This document shows positions 42,042 to 50,975 of a stretch of 64,000 nucleotides of DNA, piece after piece. The stretch covers positions 1-64,000 of the forward strand of contig NZXU01000033.1 in NCBI GenBank assembly GCA_002698425.1, given 5' to 3'. Within the stretch, counting starts at the first letter, position 1, and each line of letters begins with the position of its first letter. The DNA comes from Ahrensia sp. (GTDB lineage Bacteria > Pseudomonadota > Alphaproteobacteria > Rhizobiales > Rhizobiaceae). Made by a program: the position numbers and the translations under genes. The notes under the pieces are model-generated. The model was given only the letters and a program-made list of their open reading frames with translations, was not told where the DNA came from and did no database searches.

Positions 42042-43594
42042 CGATCACGGTCTACATACCCGGCGATTCCGGCGCGGTTGCTCTCGGTGCCGACGACGTC
42101 GCGCAGGCGATTGCCGGCGAATCGGAAAAGCGCGGCGCGGATATCGCGGTCGTGCGCAACGGGTCGCGCGGCCTCTACTGGCTGGAGCCGATGGTGGAAG
42201 TCGCCACGGAGAACGGTCGTATCGCCTATGGCCCCGTGAGCGCAGGAGACGTTTCCGCGCTGTTCGACGCCGATTTCCTGTCCGGCGGCACGCATGCGCT
42301 ATCGCTCGGCAAGCCGGAGGATATCCCGTTCCTGAAGAACCAGACGCGGCTGACCTTTGCGCGCTGCGGCATCGTCGATCCTCTGTCGCTCGAGGACTAT
42401 GAGGCGCATGACGGGCTAAAGGGCCTGCGCAAGGCCGTCTCCATGGCCGCCTCGGATATCGTCCAGACGGTGACCGATTCCGGTCTGCGCGGCCGCGGCG
42501 GGGCAGGGTTCCCGACCGGCATCAAGTGGAAAACCGTGCTCGATGCGGCCGGTCCGCAGAAATACATCGTCTGCAACGCCGACGAGGGCGACAGCGGCAC
42601 CTTCGCCGACCGCATGATCATGGAAGGCGATCCCTTCGTGCTGATCGAGGGCATGGCGATCGCCGGCCTCGCGACGGCGGCAACGAAGGGCTACATCTAT
42701 CTACGCTCCGAATATCCGGACGCGATCCGCATCATGAATGCGGCGATCGGCATCGCCCGGGACAAGGGCGTGCTCGGCGCGTCGGTGCTCGGTTCCGGCA
42801 AGGCCTTCGACATCGAGGTCCGCGTCGGCGCGGGCGCCTATGTCTGCGGCGAGGAGACCTCGCTTCTCAATTCGCTGGAAGGCAAGCGCGGCGTCGTGCG
42901 CGCCAAGCCGCCGCTGCCGGCCCACAAGGGCTTCCTCGGGCGGCCGACGGTGATCAACAACGTCATCTCGCTCGCCTCCGTCCCGGTCATCCTCGACAAG
43001 GGCGCGGATCACTATCGCGACTTCGGCATGGGCCGGTCGCGCGGCACGATCCCGATCCAGATCGCCGGCAACGTCAAGCATGGCGGCCTCTACGAGACGG
43101 CCTTCGGGCTGACGCTCGGCGAGATCGTCGACGAGATCGGCGGCGGCACGGCGACAGGCCGTGCGGTGAAGGCGGTGCAGGTCGGCGGCCCGCTCGGCGC
43201 GTATTTCCCGCGCGAATTGTTCGACACGCCGTTCGACTACGAGGCGTTCGCGGGCAAGGACGGCCTGATCGGCCATGCCGGCATCGTCGTGTTCGACGAG
43301 ACGGCCGACATGATGAAGCAGGCCCGTTTCGCCTTCGAGTTCTGCGCCATCGAGAGTTGCGGCAAGTGCACGCCGTGCCGGATCGGCGCGGTGCGCGGCG
43401 CCGAAACCGTCGACAAGATCATGCAGGGCATCGACCAGGAGAAGAACCTCGAACTGGTCGCCGATCTCTGCAACACGATGAAATTCGGCTCTCTGTGCGC
43501 GCTCGGCGGCTTCACGCCCTATCCGGTGATGAGCGCGCTGACCCATTTCCCGGACGATTTCCGGAAGAACCCTTACCTGCAAGCTGCGGAGTGA
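42038..43594 (+). CDS. fdsB: NAD-dependent formate dehydrogenase beta subunit
   Basis: This 518-residue subunit is related to NuoF and reduces NAD+. It has the NADH/FMN motifs GLRGRGGAGFPTGIKW and NADEGDSGTFADR and the C-terminal 4Fe-4S ligands ESCGKCTPCRIG with a later Cys. An N-terminal ferredoxin-like part precedes these. It starts at 42038, overlapping fdsG, and fdsA follows 4 bases later. Confidence 0.93.
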   Translation: MTITVYIPGDSGAVALGADDVAQAIAGESEKRGADIAVVRNGSRGLYWLEPMVEVATENGRIAYGPVSAGDVSALFDADFLSGGTHALSLGKPEDIPFLKNQTRLTFARCGIVDPLSLEDYEAHDGLKGLRKAVSMAASDIVQTVTDSGLRGRGGAGFPTGIKWKTVLDAAGPQKYIVCNADEGDSGTFADRMIMEGDPFVLIEGMAIAGLATAATKGYIYLRSEYPDAIRIMNAAIGIARDKGVLGASVLGSGKAFDIEVRVGAGAYVCGEETSLLNSLEGKRGVVRAKPPLPAHKGFLGRPTVINNVISLASVPVILDKGADHYRDFGMGRSRGTIPIQIAGNVKHGGLYETAFGLTLGEIVDEIGGGTATGRAVKAVQVGGPLGAYFPRELFDTPFDYEAFAGKDGLIGHAGIVVFDETADMMKQARFAFEFCAIESCGKCTPCRIGAVRGAETVDKIMQGIDQEKNLELVADLCNTMKFGSLCALGGFTPYPVMSALTHFPDDFRKNPYLQAAE

Positions 43595-43598
43595 AATC

Positions 43599-46475
43599 AT
43601 GCGCCTGATACAAGAGACGGATTTCGGAACGCCCGCTTCCCGGTCGGAAAACACCGTTACGCTGACCATCGACGGCTTCGAGGTGACGGTGCCGGAAGGC
43701 ACGTCAGTGATGCGCGCCTCGCAGGAGGTCGGCATTTCCGTGCCGAAGCTCTGCGCCACCGACATGGTCGACGCTTTCGGCTCCTGCCGCCTGTGCGTGG
43801 TCGAAATCGAGGGCCGCAACGGCACGCCGTCGTCCTGCACCACCCCGGTTGCCGACGGCATGGTTGTTCACACCCAGACGGGCAAGCTGAAGGACATTCG
43901 CCGCGGCGTGATGGAGCTTTACATCTCCGACCACCCTCTCGACTGCCTGACCTGTGCCGCCAATGGCGACTGCGAATTGCAGGACATGGCGGGCGCGGTC
44001 GGCCTGCGCGACGTGCGCTACGGCTACGAGGGCGACAGTCACGTGACCGCGCGCCAGGGCGACCAGCCGAACATGCGCTGGATGCCGAAGGACGAGTCCA
44101 ACCCGTATTTTACTTACGATCCGTCGAAATGCATCGTCTGCTCGCGCTGCGTGCGCGCCTGCGAGGAAGTGCAGGGCACCTTCGCGCTGACCATCGAGGG
44201 CAGGGGCTTCGACAGCCGCGTCTCGCCGGGCATGCACGAGGACTTCCTGTCGTCGGAATGCGTCTCCTGCGGCGCCTGCGTGCAGGCCTGCCCGACGGCG
44301 ACGCTGACCGAGAAGTCGGTTATCGAGATCGGCCAGCCGGAACACTCGGTCGTCACCACCTGCGCCTATTGCGGCGTCGGCTGTTCCTTCAAGGCGGAAA
44401 TGCGCGGCGAGGAACTGGTCCGCATGGTGCCCTACAAGGACGGCAAGGCGAACCGGGGCCATTCCTGCGTCAAGGGCCGCTTCGCCTATGGCTACGCCAA
44501 CCACCAGGACCGCATCCTCAACCCGATGATCCGCGAGACCATCGACGAGCCATGGCGCGAAGTCTCCTGGGACGAGGCTTTGAGCTTCACCGCCAACAGA
44601 CTGAAAAAGCTGCAGAAAGATCACGGCAAGAACTCGATCGGCGTGATCACCTCGTCGCGCTGCACCAATGAGGAAACCTTCCTCGTCCAGAAGCTGGCGC
44701 GCGCCGTCTTCGGCAACAACAACACCGACACCTGCGCCCGCGTCTGCCACTCCCCGACGGGTTACGGCCTCGGCCAGGCCTTCGGGACCTCGGCGGGCAC
44801 GCAGGATTTCGACTCGGTCGAGCACACCGACGTCGTCATCGTGATCGGCGCCAATCCGACCGACGGCCACCCGGTCTTCGGTTCGCGCCTGAAGAAGCGG
44901 CTGCGCGAAGGCGCCCAGCTGATCGTCATCGATCCGCGCCGCATCGACCTCGTGCGCTCGCCGCATATCAAGGCCGCGCATCACCTGCCGCTTCGCCCCG
45001 GCACGAACGTCGCCGTGCTGACCGCATTGGCGCATGTCATCGTCACCGAAGGGCTGATGGACGAAGCCTTCATCCGCGAGCGCTGCGACTGGGACGAGTT
45101 CCAGGACTACGCCGAGTTCGCCGCAGACGAACGCCATTCGCCGGAAGCGACCGAAACGCTGACCGGCGTGCCGGCGGAGGAACTGCGCAAGGCCGCGCGC
45201 CTGTTCGCCAAGGGCGGCAACGGCGCGATCTATTACGGCCTCGGCATCACCGAGCACAGCCAGGGCTCGACCGCCGTCATGGCGCTCGCCAACCTCGCCA
45301 TGATGACCGGCAATATCGGCCGCAAGGGCGTCGGCGTGAACCCGCTGCGCGGGCAGAACAACGTCCAGGGTTCCTGCGACATGGGTTCCTTCCCGCATGA
45401 GCTGCCGGGCTACCGGCACGTCAAGCTGCCGGAAGTCCGGGCGATCTTCGAAAGCCTGTGGGGTGTCGAGATCGACTCCGAGCCCGGTCTGCGCATCCCC
45501 AACATGCTGGACGCGGCCGTCGACGGCACGTTCAAGGGCATCTACATCCAGGGCGAGGACATCCTGCAGTCCGATCCGGACACGCATCACGTGGCGGCCG
45601 GCCTCGCCGCGATGGAATGCGTCGTGGTCCACGATCTCTTCCTCAACGAGACCGCGAACTACGCCCATGTCTTCCTGCCGGGTTCGACCTTCCTCGAGAA
45701 GGACGGCACCTTCACCAATGCGGAGCGGCGCATCAACCGCGTGCGCAAGGTAATGAGCCCGAAGAACGGCTATGCGGACTGGGAGATCACCCAGATGCTC
45801 GCCAATGCGATGGGCGGCGGCTGGACCTACAGCCATCCGTCCGAGATCATGGCCGAGATCGCGGCGACCACGCCGAGCTTCGCCAACGTCACCTACGAGC
45901 TGCTGGAAGAAAAGGGCTCGATCCAGTGGCCCTGCAACGAGGCGCATCCCGATGGCTCGCCGATCATGCATGTCGACGGCTTCGTGCGCGGCAAGGGCAA
46001 GTTCATCGTCACCGAATATGTGGCGACGGACGAGCGGACCGGCCCGCGCTTCCCGCTGCTGCTGACCACAGGCCGTATCCTGTCGCAATACAATGTCGGC
46101 GCGCAGACGCGGCGCACCGCCAACGTGGCGTGGCACGAGGAGGATCGCCTCGAAATCCACCCGCATGACGCCGAACAGCGCGGAATCCGGGACGGGGACT
46201 TCGTGCGGCTCGCAAGCCGCGCCGGCGAGACGTCGCTGCGGGCGCTGATCACCGATCGCGTGGCGCCGGGCGTTGTCTACACGACCTTCCATCATCCGGG
46301 CACGCAGGCGAACGTCATCACCACCGACTATTCGGACTGGGCGACCAACTGCCCCGAATACAAGGTGACCGCCGTGCAGGTAACGCCGTCCAACGGTCCG
46401 ACGGACTGGCAGGTCGAATACGACGCGCAGGCGAAGCAATCGCGCCGCATCGTCCATGCGGAGCCGGCCGAGTAG
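43599..46475 (+). CDS. fdsA: NAD-dependent formate dehydrogenase alpha subunit (molybdenum)
   Basis: This 958-residue catalytic subunit oxidises formate to carbon dioxide at a bis-molybdopterin guanine dinucleotide centre. The N-terminal [2Fe-2S] domain (CRLC), a Cys/His cluster (DCLTCAANGDC), two 4Fe-4S motifs (CIVCSRCVRAC, CVSCGACVQAC) and CAYCGVGC precede the molybdopterin domains. The molybdenum ligand is the Cys in NNTDTCARVCHSPTGYG, not selenocysteine. The length is normal for FdsA. Confidence 0.95.
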   Translation: MRLIQETDFGTPASRSENTVTLTIDGFEVTVPEGTSVMRASQEVGISVPKLCATDMVDAFGSCRLCVVEIEGRNGTPSSCTTPVADGMVVHTQTGKLKDIRRGVMELYISDHPLDCLTCAANGDCELQDMAGAVGLRDVRYGYEGDSHVTARQGDQPNMRWMPKDESNPYFTYDPSKCIVCSRCVRACEEVQGTFALTIEGRGFDSRVSPGMHEDFLSSECVSCGACVQACPTATLTEKSVIEIGQPEHSVVTTCAYCGVGCSFKAEMRGEELVRMVPYKDGKANRGHSCVKGRFAYGYANHQDRILNPMIRETIDEPWREVSWDEALSFTANRLKKLQKDHGKNSIGVITSSRCTNEETFLVQKLARAVFGNNNTDTCARVCHSPTGYGLGQAFGTSAGTQDFDSVEHTDVVIVIGANPTDGHPVFGSRLKKRLREGAQLIVIDPRRIDLVRSPHIKAAHHLPLRPGTNVAVLTALAHVIVTEGLMDEAFIRERCDWDEFQDYAEFAADERHSPEATETLTGVPAEELRKAARLFAKGGNGAIYYGLGITEHSQGSTAVMALANLAMMTGNIGRKGVGVNPLRGQNNVQGSCDMGSFPHELPGYRHVKLPEVRAIFESLWGVEIDSEPGLRIPNMLDAAVDGTFKGIYIQGEDILQSDPDTHHVAAGLAAMECVVVHDLFLNETANYAHVFLPGSTFLEKDGTFTNAERRINRVRKVMSPKNGYADWEITQMLANAMGGGWTYSHPSEIMAEIAATTPSFANVTYELLEEKGSIQWPCNEAHPDGSPIMHVDGFVRGKGKFIVTEYVATDERTGPRFPLLLTTGRILSQYNVGAQTRRTANVAWHEEDRLEIHPHDAEQRGIRDGDFVRLASRAGETSLRALITDRVAPGVVYTTFHHPGTQANVITTDYSDWATNCPEYKVTAVQVTPSNGPTDWQVEYDAQAKQSRRIVHAEPAE

Positions 46476-46478
46476 GCA

Positions 46479-47300
46479 ATGCCGATGCGGTCGCTGCGTC
46501 CCTTCGAACGGCAATTCCGGCGCGCCGGGCGCGCGGGCCATGGCCCGCGCATGCTTGCCGAGGAGACGCCGGTGGCGCTCAGCTTCAACGGCGTTACGCA
46601 TGCCGTGATGATGGCGACGCCCTCCGACCTTGAGGATTTCGCCGTCGGGTTCTCGCTCAACGAGGGCATCGTCGCTTCTCTTTCAGACATCGAGTCCATC
46701 GAGGCGGTCGAGGTCGAGGACGGCATCGACCTGCAGATCCGGGTCACCGACGAGGTTGGAGAGCGGTTGGCGAAACGCCGCCGCGCCATGGCCGGGCCGG
46801 TCGGCTGCGGGCTGTGCGGCGTCGAGAGCATCGAGGAAGCGGTGAAGCCGCGCGCCGCGGTTTCCAGCGATTTTGCCCTGGCGGCGGCCGACATCGCCGA
46901 TGCGATGGCGCAACTGACCAAGGTGCAGGCGATGAACGCCGAGACCGGGGCCGTGCATGCCGCCGGTTTCTGGACGCCCGCAGACGGCCTTAAGCTCGCG
47001 CGCGAGGATGTTGGGCGCCACAATGCGCTCGACAAGCTGGCCGGGGCGCTGGCCCGCGGTGGCGTCGACGGCGCGCAGGGAGCGGTGCTGATGACCAGCC
47101 GTGTCTCGGTGGAGATGGTGCAGAAGACGGCAACGATCGGATCGCCGATCATCCTTGCCGTTTCCGCGCCGACGGCTCTCGCCGTCCGCACGGCGGAAAA
47201 GGCCGATATAACGCTCGTCGCCGTGGTGCGCGGCGAAGACCATGAAATATTCACGCATCCGCGACGGATCACGAACGGGGAAATTGCCGATGTCGCCTGA
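46479..47300 (+). CDS. fdhD: Formate dehydrogenase accessory sulfurtransferase
   Basis: This 273-residue protein has the essential CGLCG motif (about residues 110-114) and the MTSRVSVEMVQKTATIGSPIILAVSAPT segment in outline. FdhD transfers sulfur from IscS to the molybdenum cofactor of formate dehydrogenase. It lies 3 bases after fdsA and overlaps fdsD by 11 bases. Confidence 0.94.
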   Translation: MPMRSLRPFERQFRRAGRAGHGPRMLAEETPVALSFNGVTHAVMMATPSDLEDFAVGFSLNEGIVASLSDIESIEAVEVEDGIDLQIRVTDEVGERLAKRRRAMAGPVGCGLCGVESIEEAVKPRAAVSSDFALAAADIADAMAQLTKVQAMNAETGAVHAAGFWTPADGLKLAREDVGRHNALDKLAGALARGGVDGAQGAVLMTSRVSVEMVQKTATIGSPIILAVSAPTALAVRTAEKADITLVAVVRGEDHEIFTHPRRITNGEIADVA

Positions 47301-47514
47301 GAAACTTGTCCGCATGGCCAACCAGATCGCGACGTTCTTCCATTCTAAGCCGCATGACGAAGCGGTGGCCGGGGTCGCGGATCACATCTCCAATTTCTGG
47401 GAGCCGCGCATGCGCGCGCAGCTCTTCGACAAGCTTGCCGAAGGCGGCGAGGGGCTCGATCCGCTGGTGATCGAGGCGAAGGACCAGATCCGCCCGGTCA
47501 AGCAGACCGCCTGA
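47290..47514 (+). CDS. fdsD: NAD-dependent formate dehydrogenase delta subunit
   Basis: This 74-residue protein (MSPEKLVRMANQIATFF at its start, HISNFWEPRMRAQL in the middle) matches FdsD, a small subunit needed for cofactor insertion or stability. It starts inside the end of fdhD, which fixes the start at 47290 and implies coupled translation. It closes the fds operon. Confidence 0.92.
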   Translation: MSPEKLVRMANQIATFFHSKPHDEAVAGVADHISNFWEPRMRAQLFDKLAEGGEGLDPLVIEAKDQIRPVKQTA

Positions 47515-47802
47515 TTTCAAAAAAGATGCGCCCGATTGACGCATGTCATATCGGGCATCGACCTGTCCCGGTAACCTCCAACGCCAAGGCTTGCGACGTG
47601 GGTTTTCTGTCGCAATGGCTTGAACAATTCGATTTATGCGTGTGAACTGTCGGTGCACTGCATCGATTTAGTTATCCAGCCACAGCGAGACAGCGACCCA
47701 TGCCAGTGAGTTCAGGCGGCAGCTTCATCCCCGATGAACCGGCGCCGCTCGCGGGATCGATGCTGTCCGGCGATGCCCGGCGCATGGAGCAGCGGTGACC
47801 GA
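47515..47802 (+). promoter_or_regulatory. Promoter region of the hydrogenase operon
   Basis: This 288-base gap carries TTGAC-GCAT-GTCAT at 47536-47549, one base from an FNR/FixK box. It also has a dyad TTGCGAC-N11-GTCGCAA at 47591-47615 that could bind an activator. I see no matching sigma-54 promoter and no clear terminator for fdsD. No gene is evident. Confidence 0.45.
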
Positions 47803-49680
47803 ATGGCGACAACTGTACCCGACGATCCCATGACTGGCCCCGCCGTCTCGGTGCCGTCCATCCCGGTGGAGGAGATCGTAGCGATCTGCGAAACCTACGC
47901 CAACGATCGGCACCGGATGCTCGATATCCTGCGCGACGTGCAGGACCGTTTCCGCTGGATATCGCCGAAGGTGATGGAAACCGTCGCCAGCCAGACCGGC
48001 CTGTCCCGGATCGAGGTCGAGGGCGTCGCGAGTTTCTACTCCTTCTTCTCGCAGACGCCCAAGGGGCGGGTCACGATCCGTCTCTGCGACGACATCATCG
48101 ACCGCTTCGCGGGGCTCGCCGCCGTTGCCGAGGCGTTCGAGGAAGAGCTTGGTATCAAGGTCGGCGAGACATCGCCGGACGAGAGTTTCTCGCTGGAATA
48201 CACGCCCTGCATCGGCATGTGCGACCAGGCACCGGCGGCGATGGTCAACGATGTCGTGGTGACGAAACTGACACCGGAGCTCGCGCGGCAATGGGCGCAA
48301 TCGCTCAAGGCCGGCAAGTCGCCCGGGGAGATCGTTTCCGACCGCTTCGACGACTTGTCGCCGCACGCGAGGGCGACCGCGCAGGTCAACAACAATATCC
48401 GCCATGCCGGTGCGGTGTTGCTCGGGCCGGTGCCCGACAGCGCCGGACTGAAGACGGCGCTTGGCCTGACGCCGGTGCAGATCATGGACCTGATCGAGGC
48501 AAGCGGCCTGCGCGGCTGCGGCGGCGCGGGGTTCGCGACCGGCAAGAAGTGGAAATTCGCGGCGGCCGAAAAGGCCGAGAAGCACTTTGTTCTCTGCAAT
48601 GCGGACGAGGGGGAGCCCGGCACGTTCAAGGACCGGGTGCTGCTGACCGAACGGCCGCATCTGCTGATCGAAGGGATGACCATCGCAGCGCGGGCCGTCG
48701 GCGCGCGCGAGGGGATCATCTATCTCCGAGGCGAGTATGTTTATCTCAAGGACCTGATCGAGGAGGTTCTCGCGGATCGGCGGGCGCGTGGCCTGCTCGG
48801 CGAGGCGATCCTCGGCGTCGACGGTTTCGATTTCGACCTGCGCGTGCAGATGGGCGCCGGAGCCTATATCTGCGGCGAGGAAGGCGCTCTGATCAGTTCC
48901 TGCGAAGGGCTGCCAGGGGAGCCGAAGACGCGGCCGCCATTCCCGGTCAATCGCGGCTATCTCGGCTATCCTACGGTCGTCAACAATGTCGAGACCTTCT
49001 GCCACGCGGCCCGCATTCTCGATCGCGGCGCGCAATGGTTCTTCGACATGGGCGAGGACGGCAGCCACGGCACCAAGCTGTTCAGCGTGTCGGGCGATTG
49101 CCTCAATCCCGGTATCTATGAATTTCCCTATGGCCTCACCATCCGTAAGTTGCTGGAAATGGTCGGCGGTGAGGATGCGGCGGCGGTGCAGGTCGGCGGC
49201 CCGTCCGGCACGATGATCGCCCGCGACAGCTTCCACCGGCGGCTGACCTTCGACGATCTGGCCACCGGCGGCGCGATCATCGTCTTTTCGGGCGAGCGCA
49301 ACGTGCTGGAAATCGTCGAATACTACATGTCCTTCTTCGTGCATGAGAGTTGCGGCTATTGCACGCCGTGCCGGGTCGGCAACGTCTTCCTGCAGAAGGC
49401 GATCGGCAAGTTCCGCAAGGGCCTCGCCAATCCGGAGGACATCGACTACCTGAAGGATCTTTCGGGCACGATCATCGAGACCAGCCGCTGCGGTCTCGGC
49501 ATGACGTCGCCCAATCCGATCCTTTCGACCTTGCAGAACTTCCCGCTCGTCTATTCGGCCATGGTGAAACCGTCGAAGGACGGGATCAGGGCGACATTCG
49601 ACATCCAGTCGGCCATCGACGGCGCGCGCCACCTCGCGAAACGCCGGTCCTACATCTACGACGAGGATTTTTCGAAGTGA
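47803..49680 (+). CDS. hoxF: NAD-reducing [NiFe] hydrogenase diaphorase subunit HoxF
   Basis: This roughly 625-residue protein joins an N-terminal NuoE/HoxE-like [2Fe-2S] domain (CDDIIDRF, CIGMCDQAP) to a NuoF-like NADH and FMN domain (GLRGCGGAGFATGKKW, NADEGEPGTFKDR). A C-terminal 4Fe-4S motif, ESCGYCTPCRVG, follows. It exchanges electrons with NAD+ in the HoxFUYH hydrogenase. The start is uncertain between 47803 and 47830; neither has a strong ribosome site. It overlaps hoxU by 4 bases. Confidence 0.9.
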   Translation: MATTVPDDPMTGPAVSVPSIPVEEIVAICETYANDRHRMLDILRDVQDRFRWISPKVMETVASQTGLSRIEVEGVASFYSFFSQTPKGRVTIRLCDDIIDRFAGLAAVAEAFEEELGIKVGETSPDESFSLEYTPCIGMCDQAPAAMVNDVVVTKLTPELARQWAQSLKAGKSPGEIVSDRFDDLSPHARATAQVNNNIRHAGAVLLGPVPDSAGLKTALGLTPVQIMDLIEASGLRGCGGAGFATGKKWKFAAAEKAEKHFVLCNADEGEPGTFKDRVLLTERPHLLIEGMTIAARAVGAREGIIYLRGEYVYLKDLIEEVLADRRARGLLGEAILGVDGFDFDLRVQMGAGAYICGEEGALISSCEGLPGEPKTRPPFPVNRGYLGYPTVVNNVETFCHAARILDRGAQWFFDMGEDGSHGTKLFSVSGDCLNPGIYEFPYGLTIRKLLEMVGGEDAAAVQVGGPSGTMIARDSFHRRLTFDDLATGGAIIVFSGERNVLEIVEYYMSFFVHESCGYCTPCRVGNVFLQKAIGKFRKGLANPEDIDYLKDLSGTIIETSRCGLGMTSPNPILSTLQNFPLVYSAMVKPSKDGIRATFDIQSAIDGARHLAKRRSYIYDEDFSK

Positions 49681-50396
49681 GTGAACAAGACATCACATTC
49701 ACGATCGACGGCGTCGAGATCACCGCAAAACCCGGCCAGACGATCATGGAGGCCGCGGACGACGCCGGCGTCTACATTCCCCGGCTCTGCGACCACGAGG
49801 GATTGCGCCACCAGGGCGGCTGCCGGGTCTGTACGGTCAAGGCGAACGGCCGCAGCGTCTCGGCCTGTACCCAGCCGGCCGCCGCCGGTCAGACGGTCGA
49901 AAGCGAGACGCCGCATATCAACAAGCTGCGCCGCGATCTCGTCGAGATGCTGTTTCACGAGGGCAATCATCTCTGCCCGATCTGCGAGGCCAGCGGCAAT
50001 TGCGAATTGCAGGCGATGGCCTATCGGCTGGAAATGGTCGAGCCGACCAAGTTCCCCTATCTCGAGCCGTGCCGGGCGCTCGACGCCTCGCATCACGACA
50101 TCGCGCTCGATACCAATCGCTGCATCAGCTGCGGGCGCTGCATCCGCGCCTCGAAGGATGTCGATGGCAAGGGCGTCTTCGGCTATGTCGGCCGGGGCAT
50201 CCACCGGCGCGTCGCGGTCAATGGCGAGGATCTGGCGCACACCGATGCGGATGCGTCCGACCATGCCATGTCGGGCGAGGTCTGCCCGGTCGGCTGCATC
50301 ATCCGCAAGCGGGTCGGCTTCGTCACGCCGATCGGCGAGCGCGAATTCGACAAGGGCCTGATCGGCTACGAGATCGAGGGGAAGCGCCGTGGCTGA
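49677..50396 (+). CDS. hoxU: Hydrogenase diaphorase subunit HoxU
   Basis: This 239-residue iron-sulfur subunit resembles the N-terminal part of NuoG. Its [2Fe-2S] ligands are in GGCRVCTVKANG, a further cluster is in HLCPICEASGNCELQ, and a 4Fe-4S motif is CISCGRCIRA. It links the hydrogenase module to HoxF. The GTG start overlaps the hoxF stop and gives VSEQDITFTIDGVEI. Confidence 0.92.
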   Translation: MSEQDITFTIDGVEITAKPGQTIMEAADDAGVYIPRLCDHEGLRHQGGCRVCTVKANGRSVSACTQPAAAGQTVESETPHINKLRRDLVEMLFHEGNHLCPICEASGNCELQAMAYRLEMVEPTKFPYLEPCRALDASHHDIALDTNRCISCGRCIRASKDVDGKGVFGYVGRGIHRRVAVNGEDLAHTDADASDHAMSGEVCPVGCIIRKRVGFVTPIGEREFDKGLIGYEIEGKRRG

Positions 50397-50958
50397 GTTG
50401 AGGAAGGCGCGCATCGCCACCGCATCGCTGGCCGGCTGTTTCGGCTGCCACATGGCGATCCTCGATATCGACGAGCGGCTGATGGAGCTGATGAAGCTCG
50501 TCGAGGTCGACCGGTCGCCGCTGACCGATATCAAGCGGTTCACCAGACGCTGCGACATCGGCCTCATCGAGGGCGGTTGCTGCAACGAGGAAAATGTCCA
50601 CGTTCTGAGGGACTTCCGGCGCAATTGCGATGTTCTGATTTCGATCGGACAATGCGCGATCATGGGCGGATTGCCGGCGATGCGGAACGCGATCATGCAT
50701 TCCGACGCGCCTCTGCGCGAGTGCCTGGAGGAGGCCTACATCACCGGGCGCTACATCCGGAACACGACGCACGACATCCCGAACGATCCGGCGCTGCCGC
50801 TGTTGCTGGACGAGGTCTATCCGTGTTCCGAGGTGGTCGAGATCGACTACCAGATCCCGGGCTGCGCGCCGACCGGCGATGTCATCTACGAGACGCTTGC
50901 AGGCCTCTTGGCCGGCAAATTCCACGGTTTCGACCGCATGCATATCAAGTTCGACTGA
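50389..50958 (+). CDS. hoxY: [NiFe] hydrogenase small subunit HoxY
   Basis: This 189-residue subunit holds the proximal 4Fe-4S cluster, with cysteines in AGCFGCHM, EGGCCNEEN, SIGQCAIMGG and PGCAPTGD. It has no Tat signal, so the enzyme is cytoplasmic, as expected for group 3d. The GTG start at 50389 overlaps the end of hoxU by 8 bases. It pairs with HoxH encoded 17 bases later. Confidence 0.92.
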   Translation: MAELRKARIATASLAGCFGCHMAILDIDERLMELMKLVEVDRSPLTDIKRFTRRCDIGLIEGGCCNEENVHVLRDFRRNCDVLISIGQCAIMGGLPAMRNAIMHSDAPLRECLEEAYITGRYIRNTTHDIPNDPALPLLLDEVYPCSEVVEIDYQIPGCAPTGDVIYETLAGLLAGKFHGFDRMHIKFD

Positions 50959-50975
50959 TCCCGGAGCGCCAAGAC

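Noticed and set aside
43704..46601. Minus-strand open frame of 965 codons opposite fdsA
   Set aside because: The plus strand encodes a complete, motif-rich formate dehydrogenase subunit. The reverse frame is open only because of high GC at third positions and has low-complexity Arg, His and Asp content.
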